Position numbers and translations under genes: made by a program | The notes under the pieces: generated by a model | What the model saw: the letters and a program-made list of their open reading frames with translations, nothing else | The model's database searches: none | Told to the model about the DNA's origin: nothing | Shown: piece after piece, positions 33,903-42,929 of the stretch | Layout: every line of letters begins with the position of its first letter | How positions within the stretch are numbered: the first letter of the stretch is position 1 | Origin: Mangifera indica | Lineage: Eukaryota; Streptophyta; Magnoliopsida; Sapindales; Anacardiaceae | Reading direction: 5' to 3' | DNA: 64,000 bases | Assembly: GCF_011075055.1 (NCBI RefSeq) | Contig: NC_058145.1 | Location: 5,861,228-5,925,227 of the forward strand

Positions 33903-34858
33903 TGGTGCATATCCATCAAGGCAATGCAACAAGTTACAAACTGAAAATCTGGAATTTATTGTTCATATGGCACAGCAGCATTTTGTCTTCCAATTTGACC
34001 AATCAAATGACTTCCAAAACATACAAATTATGGTTCATTGGAAAGGGCATTCAAAGAGCTTTCTAATGATATATGATAGCAATCACAACTCAATCAACAA
34101 GGCATTCAAAACTAGTTTCAAAGTTGGATGGCAAAATCTGAAAATGGCAAAATTACATACTGTGAACAGTACCCGGGCATATAACACACATTCACACTTT
34201 GGATTTCAAGGGGTAACAAGAAAGTTAACCAAGGCATAAAGGAAATTTCCACCAACCTTGGGGTCTTCCACCACCAATTCTTCCTCCAAGATGAATTGGA
34301 TAAAGGAAAGAGCAACTAAAGAAAAGCTACAAAGCTTTACTTGAATTTTTCATTAGCAAAGAAGTCTAGCTTACAAATGAAAATCCACTTTCATATATAC
34401 AAGAGCAAGTGGCAGCAAAATGGAGCATTAATTTTGACATGGAAGCTTTTCCCTTCATTTAAGCTTAACCATTCATTCAATACTAAGGCCATACTATATT
34501 AATTCAAGAAAACAACAAAAAGGGACAACTTTTCCCTAAAAGGTGGAACTATGTCCACCAACTAAAGTTACTTGCTTCCCATTTAGTTGCAATCCAACTA
34601 AATGGGCTTCATGGCATCTTGGGCTTCAAGTGGGCTTGGAGTTGGCTTCTTGGACTCATTTAAGTTTCCATTTCATTAAGGCCTTGGATGCAAGTAATGA
34701 AATTGCACCCAAAAGTAAAGTTGGGCCAATATGGAAAAAGCAATGAATCTTTGGGCTTGCATGGAGCTAATTCTTCATTCTCAATGGTGGATTGAGCCAA
34801 ATGGAGACTTGATAGAGAATTGGAAGCTAGGGTTGGAGAGGTAGCCGAAAATACATCA
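33903..34858 (-). repeat. Gypsy-3 3' LTR (left)
   Basis: 956 bp, TGGTGCATATCC to AAAATACATCA on the plus strand. The stop codon of gag-pol (34660-34662) lies about 196 bases inside it. Confidence 0.96.
34392..34400 (-). promoter_or_regulatory. TATA-like box in Gypsy-3 3' LTR
   Basis: GTATATATG on the minus strand, same place as 40064-40072 in the 5' LTR. Here it could drive transcription outward into LINE-4. Confidence 0.35.
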
Positions 34859-37800
34859 TCCCCCCCGGGTTGGGAAGGACTTGCCCTCAAGTCCTCAAGG
34901 TGGCTATCCTCCATGTATGGTGAAAGATCTCCAATGTTGAAGGTGGCCGAGACTCCTCCCATTTCATCCGAAAGATTCACCTTGTATGCATTGGCATTTA
35001 CCCTCTCAAGCACTTCAAATGGTCCATCAGCCCTTGGAGCTAGCTTACTCCTCCTTTTGCTTGGAAATCTCTCTTTTCTCAAATGCACCCAAACCAAGTC
35101 ACCCGGTTTGAAAATGGATGGCTTCCTATGCTTGTTGATCTTCCTCTTATGAGCTTCATTGGCCTTCATGATTTGAAATTTGATGGTTTCATGGAGCTTC
35201 TTCATGGCAGCAGCTTTCTCCTTGGCATCCTTGTGAACTTGCACATCAAGAGGTAAGGAAGTTAGATCCAAAGGAGTTAAGGGATTAAGGCCATAGACTA
35301 CCTCAAATGGAGAGTGTCCGGTTGTTGCACTTGGACTCCTATTGTAGGAAAATTCAGCTTGAGCAATCTTCAAGTCCCAATCCCTTAAGTGCTTGTTAAC
35401 CAAAGTCCTCAAGATTGTTCCCAAAGTCCTATTAGTTACTTCGGTTTGACCATCGGTTTGAGGGTGGTGAGAGGTGCTAAACATGAGCTTGGTTCCCATT
35501 TTGCTCCATAATGTCCTCCAAAAGTGGCTCAAGAACTTGGTGTCTCTATCCGAAACTATGGTTCTTGGAATTCCATGTAGCTTCACCACTTCCTTGAAGA
35601 ATAATTCAGCCACCTTGCTAGCATCTTCAGTCTTGGAACAAGGGATGAAGTGGGCCATTTTAGAGAATCTATCTACTACCACCATTATAGCATCCTTTCC
35701 CCTTTGAGTTCTTGAAAGAGCCACAATAAAATCCATGCTAAGATCCTCCCATGGCTGCTCCGGAATAGGTAAAGGCATGTAAGGACCAGGTTTGAAATGA
35801 GACTTGGACCTTTGACATGTGCCACACCTTGCAATAATGGCTTGGACGTCACTCACCATCTTAGGCCAATAGAAATGCTCCTTAAGCATGTCTAAGGTCT
35901 TATTTATGCCAAAATGACCTGCTAATCCACCACCATGTGTCTCCCTAATGAGAAGTTCCCTAAAAGAGCTCTTAGGGATGCATAATTTAGCTCCTTTGAA
36001 AAGAAAACCATCATGGACAGAATAGTCTTCATATGCCCCTCTAGAACACTTCTTCATGATCTCCCAAAGCTTATCATCTTCATTGTAATATTGTCTCATA
36101 AGCTGGAAACCTAGAACTCTTGCATCAAGAATGGATAACAAGTAATGCCTCCTTGAAAGAGCATCCGCAACTACATTGGAAGAACCTTGTTTATATGTTG
36201 AAACAAAGGAGAAAGATTGGAGGAATTCCACCCATTTAGCATGCCTTGAACTTATCTTATGTTGGCTACTAAGAAATTTCAAGGCTTGGTGATCGGAATG
36301 AAGCACAAATTGTTTGGGCCTTAGGTAATGACTCCAATGATCAAGGGCTCTAACAATTGCATAGAATTCTTTGTCATAGGTGGAGTATCTTCTCTTGGAC
36401 TCATTCAGCTTCTCACTAAAGTAAGCAATGGGTCTTTTGGCTTGAGTTAGGACTGCCCCAATGCCAACTCCACTTGCATCACATTCCACTTCAAATACCT
36501 TATCAAAATCAGGTAGAGCAAGTATGGGGGCTTCACATAACTTCTTTTTAACCTCTTCAAATGCTTTGGAGGCTGCTGTGGACCATTCAAACCCATTTTT
36601 CTTCATACATTCAGTGATGGGAGCCATGAGAGTGCTAAAATTAGGCACAAAATGCCTATAAAAAGAAGCAAGGCCGTGGAAGCTCCTTACTTCAGTGAGA
36701 GTCTTTGGTTGGGGCCAGGTTTTAATGGCATCTACCTTAGATTGATCTACTTGAATGCCATCCTTAGAAACTACATATCCAAGGAACACAACTTGGTCTA
36801 CAAAGAATTCACACTTCTCTTCTTTTGCATATAACTTATTCTTCCTCAACACATCAAAAACACTTCTCAAATGCAAGACATGATCATCAAGAGTTTTGCT
36901 ATATACTAATATGTCATCAAAATAAACAACAACAAATGCACCAATGTAAGGTTTGAGTACCTCATTCATAAGCCTCATGAAAGTGCTTGGAGCATTTGAA
37001 AGGCCAAAGGGCATAACCAACCATTCATATAAGCCTCCCTTAGTCTTGAAGGCTGTCTTCCATTCATCCCCTTCTTTCATCCTTATTTGATGGTAGCCAC
37101 TCCTTAGATCAATTTTGGAGAAGACACAAGCACCATGTAACTCATCAAGCATGTCATCAAGTCTAGGGATGGGATACCTATACTTGATGGTTATATTGTT
37201 AATGGCTCTACTATCCACACACATCCTATATGAACCATCTTTCTTAGGAACAAGTAGGGCTGGAACGGAACATGGACTCATGCTAGGCTTTACAAAGCCT
37301 TTTTCAATCAATTCTTCCACTTGCCTTTGCAACTCTTTAGTCTCCATGGGATTGCATCTATAGGCTGGCTTATTAGGCAATGGTGCACCCGGAACCAAGT
37401 CAATTTGATGCTCAATGCCTCTTATAGGAGGGAGGCCGGATGGAAGCTCTAGTGGGAACACATCTTCAAATTCAGCCAAGAGAGATTGAACTAAGGGATG
37501 AGCTTCTTTCTTCTCATGTTTGAGCTCCCCTTCAAGTATAAGTAATGCAAAGATAGGTTGCAAACTCAAAAGAGCCCTTTCTACTTGCTGCCCATTCATA
37601 TACATACTCTCCCTTTTAGCTTCTTTCCCTTTGATAGCCTTGTTAGCTTCTTGGGGACTAAGAGGTAGCAAAGTAATGGTCTTCCCCTTGAATTTGAAGG
37701 AATAAGTGTTCTTTTTACCATTATGAGTTACTTCTCTATCAAATTGCCAAGGTCTCCCTAGCAACAAATGGCATGCATCCATAGGAACTACATCACACAC

Positions 37801-39366
37801 AATCTCATCTTGGTAATGCTTGCCAATGGAAAAGGAAATAAGTACTTGTTTGGCTACTTGGAGGCTGGTCCCATTGCTCAACCATTGGAGCTTATATGGT
37901 TGAGGATGAGGTATGGTAGATAATCCAAGTTTCTCCACTAATGTAGATGAAGCCACATTTGCACAACTTCCACTATCTATAATCAAAGAACACACCTTGC
38001 CTCTAATGGTGCATCTTGATTGAAAAATTTGGAGCCTTTGTTCGTCATGTGGGAAGGACTTGGAATGCAATGCTCTTCTAATCACTAACATCTCTCCTTC
38101 ATCAGCCCTTTGCATGACCTCCTCTTCTTCTTCTTCGGCAGCTCCATCTTCATGGCCATAATCTACATTTTCTTCATCTTCTTGAAGAGACTCTTCAATA
38201 GCTTGAATCTCCATCAATGACAAAGTTCTTCTATTTGGGCATTCGGCTTGGAAGTGTCCATAGCCTTGACATTTGAAGCACTTTTTATTGGATAGATCAA
38301 GTCTTCCCATAATTGGTTTGTTCTTGCTAGGTTCTACCACCTTTTCTTTTCCTTTCTCCTTGGAAGTGATTTCGGCAACCTTATAGTTGGATGGGGAACC
38401 CTTTTGAAAGGTGGTTCCCTTGTGGAAAGGAGGGCTTTTGTAGAATGAAGTCCCCTTGGTGAATGGCTTGGCAACCGTAGACTTCATGGCCTTCTTTTGC
38501 TTCTCCACCTTAATAGCTAACTTACAAACATCTTCAAATGTGCAATATAGTTGCAATTCTACCATATGAGCAATGTCTTGGTTTAAACCACCAATGAATC
38601 TTGCAATGGTTTGTTCTTTCACTTCCGGCAGCTCACTTCTCATTAATAGCTTCTCAAACTCCCTTATGTAATGCTCTACTCCATCACTTCCTTGCTTAAG
38701 GGTGTGTAGCTTGAGGTAAAGATCTTGTTTATGGTTGTCCAGAAGGAATCTTCTCTTCATAAGCTTCTTTGGTTTCTCCCAAGATCTCACTCTCTCTTTA
38801 CCATCCCTTTCCCTTTGCTTCTTAAGATTTTCCCACCACAAGGATGCATAATCCTTGAATTTCAAGATGGCAAGTTTACATTTCTTCTCATCCGAATAGC
38901 CCTTATATTCAAAAACTCTCTCTATGGCATGTAACCAATCAACAAAATCATCCGGACTCATGCTCCCTTCGAATTCCGGAATTTCAATTCTTAAACCCCT
39001 ATCATCATCCTTTTCTCTCCTAGGTGGTCTCTCTTGTTCTTCCTCACTTGAATAATCATGAAGCATCAATTCCTCCCTATGATGTCTAGGAGGAGGAGGG
39101 GAAAGTCTAATATGTCTTCTTGGTTGATGTAGTTGGGTTGGGTGAGGTGGAGGAGGGGGTATTTGGCTTTGTGTTGAAGTTTGGGGCTGTGATAAGGGTG
39201 CCCTACTTTGAGTGAGGGTCAAGTCTCTCATCATTTGCATCATTTGATTCATTTGGTCCTTAATGGCCTTAAGTTCTCCTTTAACTTCTTCATTTAATGC
39301 CATGTGGGCAAATTCCCAAGGATGAGGAGGTGAGGAGGATGAGGATGAAGTTCTTTTGTGGGACAT
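34660..39366 (-). CDS. Gypsy-3 gag-pol polyprotein (gag, protease, RT, RNase H, integrase)
   Basis: This single 1568-residue frame makes the particle protein and all enzymes of the element. The gag core is at about residues 125-290 and the zinc knuckle at 363-376 (C363, C366, H371, C376). The aspartic protease has D464 in LIIDSGS. The RT spans about 690-880 with YFDD at 815-818. RNase H has D963, E1000, D1025 and D1068. The integrase has a zinc-binding H1144, H1151, C1181, C1184 and a D-D-35-E triad of D1212, D1273 and E1309. About 65 C-terminal codons lie inside the 3' LTR. All key residues are present and there is no frameshift between gag and pol, so the protein would be processed from one precursor. 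The start is the first Met after the leader. Confidence 0.96.
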   Translation of the reverse strand: MSHKRTSSSSSSPPHPWEFAHMALNEEVKGELKAIKDQMNQMMQMMRDLTLTQSRAPLSQPQTSTQSQIPPPPPHPTQLHQPRRHIRLSPPPPRHHREELMLHDYSSEEEQERPPRREKDDDRGLRIEIPEFEGSMSPDDFVDWLHAIERVFEYKGYSDEKKCKLAILKFKDYASLWWENLKKQRERDGKERVRSWEKPKKLMKRRFLLDNHKQDLYLKLHTLKQGSDGVEHYIREFEKLLMRSELPEVKEQTIARFIGGLNQDIAHMVELQLYCTFEDVCKLAIKVEKQKKAMKSTVAKPFTKGTSFYKSPPFHKGTTFQKGSPSNYKVAEITSKEKGKEKVVEPSKNKPIMGRLDLSNKKCFKCQGYGHFQAECPNRRTLSLMEIQAIEESLQEDEENVDYGHEDGAAEEEEEEVMQRADEGEMLVIRRALHSKSFPHDEQRLQIFQSRCTIRGKVCSLIIDSGSCANVASSTLVEKLGLSTIPHPQPYKLQWLSNGTSLQVAKQVLISFSIGKHYQDEIVCDVVPMDACHLLLGRPWQFDREVTHNGKKNTYSFKFKGKTITLLPLSPQEANKAIKGKEAKRESMYMNGQQVERALLSLQPIFALLILEGELKHEKKEAHPLVQSLLAEFEDVFPLELPSGLPPIRGIEHQIDLVPGAPLPNKPAYRCNPMETKELQRQVEELIEKGFVKPSMSPCSVPALLVPKKDGSYRMCVDSRAINNITIKYRYPIPRLDDMLDELHGACVFSKIDLRSGYHQIRMKEGDEWKTAFKTKGGLYEWLVMPFGLSNAPSTFMRLMNEVLKPYIGAFVVVYFDDILVYSKTLDDHVLHLRSVFDVLRKNKLYAKEEKCEFFVDQVVFLGYVVSKDGIQVDQSKVDAIKTWPQPKTLTEVRSFHGLASFYRHFVPNFSTLMAPITECMKKNGFEWSTAASKAFEEVKKKLCEAPILALPDFDKVFEVECDASGVGIGAVLTQAKRPIAYFSEKLNESKRRYSTYDKEFYAIVRALDHWSHYLRPKQFVLHSDHQALKFLSSQHKISSRHAKWVEFLQSFSFVSTYKQGSSNVVADALSRRHYLLSILDARVLGFQLMRQYYNEDDKLWEIMKKCSRGAYEDYSVHDGFLFKGAKLCIPKSSFRELLIRETHGGGLAGHFGINKTLDMLKEHFYWPKMVSDVQAIIARCGTCQRSKSHFKPGPYMPLPIPEQPWEDLSMDFIVALSRTQRGKDAIMVVVDRFSKMAHFIPCSKTEDASKVAELFFKEVVKLHGIPRTIVSDRDTKFLSHFWRTLWSKMGTKLMFSTSHHPQTDGQTEVTNRTLGTILRTLVNKHLRDWDLKIAQAEFSYNRSPSATTGHSPFEVVYGLNPLTPLDLTSLPLDVQVHKDAKEKAAAMKKLHETIKFQIMKANEAHKRKINKHRKPSIFKPGDLVWVHLRKERFPSKRRSKLAPRADGPFEVLERVNANAYKVNLSDEMGGVSATFNIGDLSPYMEDSHLEDLRASPSQPGGDDVFSATSPTLASNSLSSLHLAQSTIENEELAPCKPKDSLLFPYWPNFTFGCNFITCIQGLNEMET
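34859..34867 (-). promoter_or_regulatory. Gypsy-3 polypurine tract
   Basis: On the minus strand CCGGGGGGA abuts the 3' LTR start TGATGT. It primes plus-strand synthesis and lies within the coding frame (PGGDD). Confidence 0.7.
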
Positions 39367-39467
39367 TTGTGGTAATGGTTAATGGTTATAAGTGTGTAAG
39401 GGTTGGGGTGAGTATTGGTAAGTGTTTAGGTTAAGGAAGGTTTGTGTTTAAGGCAAATTAAGGTTCT

Positions 39468-39515
39468 GTGAACAGTAATTTGTAGTGAACAGTAAATTCC
39501 GGGAGGTGAACAGTA
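39468..39515 (-). repeat. Triple TACTGTTCAC repeat in Gypsy-3 leader
   Basis: Three copies of the 10-mer (GTGAACAGTA on the plus strand) lie at 39468-39477, 39485-39494 and 39506-39515, between the primer site and gag. A fourth is in each LTR (39834-39843 in the 5' LTR). Gypsy-2 and Gypsy-5 have the same series, Gypsy-4 a damaged one. A role in RNA packaging or dimerisation is possible but unproven. Confidence 0.55.
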
Positions 39516-39555
39516 GCTCCGGAGATGAAAATCAGTCAACAAATCACACAAATAA

Positions 39556-39572
39556 CCTATGCTCTGATACCA
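39556..39572 (-). promoter_or_regulatory. Gypsy-3 primer binding site (initiator tRNA-Met)
   Basis: TGGTATCAGAGCATAGG on the minus strand, two bases inside the 5' LTR. The first 12 bases fit the 3' end of initiator tRNA-Met. Confidence 0.9.
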
Positions 39573-39574
39573 AA

Positions 39575-40530
39575 TGGTGCATATCCATCAAGGCAATGCA
39601 ACAAGTTACAAACTGAAAATCTGGAATTTATTGTTCATATGGCACAGCAGCATTTTGTCTTCCAATTTGACCAATCAAATGACTTCCAAAACATACAAAT
39701 TATGGTTCATTGGAAAGGGCATTCAAAGAGCTTTCTAATAATATATGATAGCAATCACAACTCAATCAACAAGGCATTCAAAACTAGTTTCAAAGTTGGA
39801 TGGCAAAATCTGAAAATGGCAAAATTACATACTGTGAACAGTACCCGGGCATATAACACACATTCACACTTTGGATTTCAAGGGGTAACAAGAAAGTTAA
39901 CCAAGGCATAAAGGAAATTTCCACCAACCTTGGGGTCTTCCACCACCAATTCTTCCTCCAAGATGAATTGGATAAAAGAAAGAGCAACTAAAGAAAAGCT
40001 ACAAAGCTTTACTTGAATTTTTCATTAGCAAAGAAGTCTAGCTTACAAATGAAAATCCACTTTCATATATACAAGAGCAAGTGGCGGCAAAATGGAGCAT
40101 TAATTTTGACATGGAAGCTTTTCCCTTCATTTAAGCTTAACCATTCATTCAATACTAAGGCCATACTATATTAATTCAAGAAAACAACAAAAAGGGACAA
40201 CTTTTCCCTAAAAGGTGGAACTATGTCCACCAACTAAAGTTACTTGCTTCCCATTTAGTTGCAATCCAACTAAATGGGCTTCATGGCATCTTGGGCTTCA
40301 AGTGGGCTTGGAGTTGGCTTCTTGGACTCATTTAAGTTTCCATTTCATTAAGGCCTTGGATGCAAGTAATGAAATTGCACCCAAAAGTAAAGTTGGGCCA
40401 ATATGGAAAAAGCAATGAATCTTTGGGCTTGCATGGAGCTAATTCTTCATTCTCAATGGTGGCTTGAGCCAAATGGAGACTTGATAGAGAATTGGAAGCT
40501 AGGGTTGGAGAGGTAGCCGAAAATACATCA
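39575..40530 (-). repeat. Gypsy-3 5' LTR (right)
   Basis: 956 bp, paired with 33903-34858. Differences seen by eye include G/A near 34063/39735, G/A near 34308/39976, A/G near 34413/40085 and A/C near 34790/40462. Confidence 0.96.
40064..40072 (-). promoter_or_regulatory. TATA-like box in Gypsy-3 5' LTR
   Basis: GTATATATG on the minus strand in the middle of the 5' LTR, in the right orientation to start the element RNA. It is a sequence match only. Confidence 0.4.
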
Positions 40531-40853
40531 CTATGGATATAGCCATATAAGTATTCTCCTTCACTAACCAAGCCTCACCATGAATGAATTGGGGTCTTCT
40601 CTTTAATGTCTATTCTGATAGCTTCTTTATTCCACCCTACCTAAATTCTCTCATTGGGGCATACGACATTATTATTGTCATACTCCCAATCCTTCCAAAT
40701 TTTACGATTCACTCTAACTAAATTATTATTCCCTACTTTAGTCTCTAGCACAGCCATGAAATCAATATTATTATGAAAAATGAACTGTCTAACCTCCATT
40801 TGCTTGATAGGAGCATTAAGGCCCCTAATATTCCAGCATGCAAATTTGGTCAT
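40531..40853 (-). pseudogene. LINE-4 ORF2 N-terminal part
   Basis: The frame starts at the ATG at 40851-40853 (MTKFACWNIRGLNAP) with LETKV, then breaks after about 70 codons. The remaining endonuclease sequence up to Gypsy-3 is recognisable in another frame. The ATG overlaps the ancestral ORF1 stop as ATGA (40850-40853), as in LINE-1 and LINE-3. Confidence 0.88.
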
Positions 40854-42294
40854 TTGGATAAGGGGAGAGGGGAATTTGTTTTCTTCTGTTTTGCCAATTT
40901 CTTTCCCAAATTCCTACTCTTCAAGTCAGCATCCTCCTTCGTAAAGTCCATCTCATCCACCTTAAGTTTTCCACCAAAAGGGACCATTGCTGGAGAGGTT
41001 CTTGATTCGAATCCTCTTCACCACTTGCATTGTTTATGGTATTTATGGAAGCTTCATCATTCTCACGAACCCTTTCACTTGCTGCCGTGGAATGACAAAT
41101 CTCCTTCGATGTGCTAGCTGCACTCACGGTCTTTTTTCCTTCCGCTATTGCAACATTAGTGGTGTTTTCCCCCTCATTCAACATTATTCTCACTTTATCT
41201 TGCTCATAGGGCTCCTTAATAGCTAAGGCAAAGAATTTGTTACTCTTATAAGTTATCATATTCTTTACTAAAGGTTTTTGCATCTCCACCAATTTACCCT
41301 TGGTCTTTTTGTCATAGCCTTTAGCGTCTTGCATCATTTTGTCTTTCCCATTTAGTTTCTTAGGTAACACAGTTCCAACCCTATCCTCTAATATTTTATG
41401 TGAAATTGAGTTGCCACCTAGCTTAGTTGTTAAGGTACAACTGGCAGTGGAGTGTCCAAAACATTGACATCCATTGCGTCTAAGAGGTTTCCAGCTATAT
41501 TCTACATTGATTACCATGCATTCTCCATTCAACAAAGATAGGCAAACAGAGTCAGGGCACTTCACATCCACCTTGATCTCAATACAAATTCTTGCATAAT
41601 CCAATCTTGTCCATTCTTTAGTGATAGAATCCACATAAAGAGGATTTCCAATAGCACTTGCTATGTAACTGAGGCCTTTCGGAGTCCAAAACTCAAGGGG
41701 AATGCCATACATTCTAACCCAAATAACCACCTTCTTGACATCATTAATCAACATGGAAAGGTTCGTGGTCCATTTCCTAACAAGAAACAACTGTCCTACA
41801 ATAGTTAATTGTCCCTCTTCAAAGGCTCTAGTAACTTCATCAAGGTCTTGAAACTTAAAAATAAAAACACCTTGGTCGTAAGTCATAACATTTGTGAGAC
41901 CATAGGAAGTCCAAATCTTCTCCAAAGATCTCTTAATAGTCAAGAATGGCGGTCTTTTGCCAAGAAAGAAACCTACTGCACATGTTCTCCATTTAATTGC
42001 ACATTGATCAGCAACTTCTTGAGGAGGTGGAACACATATACGCCCCATAACATCTCTCCCTATTAGTTCAAAAAACTCCAGCTTTGCATTTGATTTCTTA
42101 AGGGTGAAAAGAGAGTTCCAAGAAGCCTTCTTTTCCCACTCTCTAGCAATTTCTGTAGACTCAGACAAGATGGGAGCAAATTCAAACGACTTTCTCATGC
42201 CAGTAGAAGCTTTACTATTTTGGTGTAAAGAAGTTTCAAGCATAGGTGAGGAATGTTGCATGGGAATATTAAAAAAAAAACTTTCTTTAGTCAA
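40850..42294 (-). pseudogene. LINE-4 ORF1: DUF4283 / zinc-knuckle protein, frameshifted
   Basis: A 457-residue open piece (40921-42294) starts near MTKESFFFN and carries the DUF4283 region (CAVGFFLGKRPPF, WTTNLSMLINDVKKVVIWVRM). The knuckle region reads RRNGCQCFGHSTASC, where the first Cys of the LINE-1 knuckle (KCKGCQC) has become Arg. A one-base frameshift near 41010 throws off the end; in the other frame the native tail (EDADLKSRNLGKK) runs on to the ATGA at 40850. The protein would lack its normal C-terminus. Confidence 0.88.
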
Positions 42295-42916
42295 AAGCTC
42301 AGCAAAAAGGAGGAAAAGTCAGCCTGCAAAAGCAGATCAAACCAGGGCATAACAGACTATGCACCACCAAAAAAAAGAAAGAAAGCATTGCCCATGGAAA
42401 AAATGGACTGCTGCATACACCAAAGGGGAAAATGCAAGAAACCAAACAAAAGAGCACAACAGGAAATTTGAAATTTGAGAGCAAAAAGAAACGTCAAACA
42501 ACAAAATAAACCGCCAAGAAAATGATGAAGAAACAAGAGAAACCTAAACAAAAGTTGAACATCGAAGCAATGCAAACAAATTTGAAAAAGAACATTGAAA
42601 TGAAAATGGAGGATAAGAAAGCTAAAGTAGGTATGAAGGAACCATGAAGGATCTAGGTAAGGAAATAAATGCTCAAAAAACACTAAACTAAGGCCATTGA
42701 AAGATGAGCGAGAGCCTGAAAAGAGAAAAAACAAGTAAGAGGGAAGGAGCCGGTGACCAGAGGGTCACCAAACCAGAAAGTTGGTACCTGAAGGCCACCA
42801 ACCAGGCAGGGGATGACAGAGGGTAGAAATAACTAAAAGAATATGGTTGAGGTTTTTGAGATAAGGAAGAGCATTTCTTTTAGAGAGAGATTATCTGACT
42901 GATTTGAAGTAAAAAT
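42295..42916 (-). promoter_or_regulatory. LINE-4 5' UTR
   Basis: About 620 bp between ORF1 and the target duplication, related to the LINE-1 5' UTR (GGTGACC and CACCGGCTCC motifs, pyrimidine-rich outer end on the minus strand). It is presumed to be a former internal promoter. Confidence 0.45.
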
Positions 42917-42929
42917 GGTCTTGTGTCAT
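42917..42929. repeat. Target-site duplication of LINE-4, right copy
   Basis: GGTCTTGTGTCAT, identical to 30392-30404. Confidence 0.92.

Larger units (their letters stand above)
33903..40530 (-). mobile_element. Gypsy-3: intact Ty3/gypsy element inside LINE-4
   Basis: A 6628-bp element has two 956-bp LTRs, a 5-bp target duplication, an initiator tRNA-Met primer site, a polypurine tract and one uninterrupted gag-pol frame of 1568 residues. By eye the LTRs differ at about four positions, so the insertion is recent. There is no canonical chromodomain after the integrase; the short tail that crosses into the 3' LTR fits CRM-type elements best, but this needs a tree. It is the reference copy for the other broken gypsy elements here. 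Confidence 0.96.
30405..42916 (-). mobile_element. LINE-4: full-length but decayed L1-type LINE, split by Gypsy-3
   Basis: A 13-bp target duplication bounds the element. Without Gypsy-3 (33903-40530) and one 5-bp duplication it is about 5.88 kb, the same size as LINE-1, with 5' UTR, ORF1, ORF2, 3' UTR and tail (plus-strand poly(T) at 30406-30417). ORF2 has many stops and frameshifts and ORF1 has a frameshift near its end, so it is an old copy of the LINE-1 family. The 3' UTR stem-loops (near 30466-30535) are damaged. Confidence 0.93.

Noticed and set aside
39556..39572. Possible tRNA-Met gene
   Set aside because: Only the complement of the tRNA 3' end is present, next to an LTR; it is a primer binding site.
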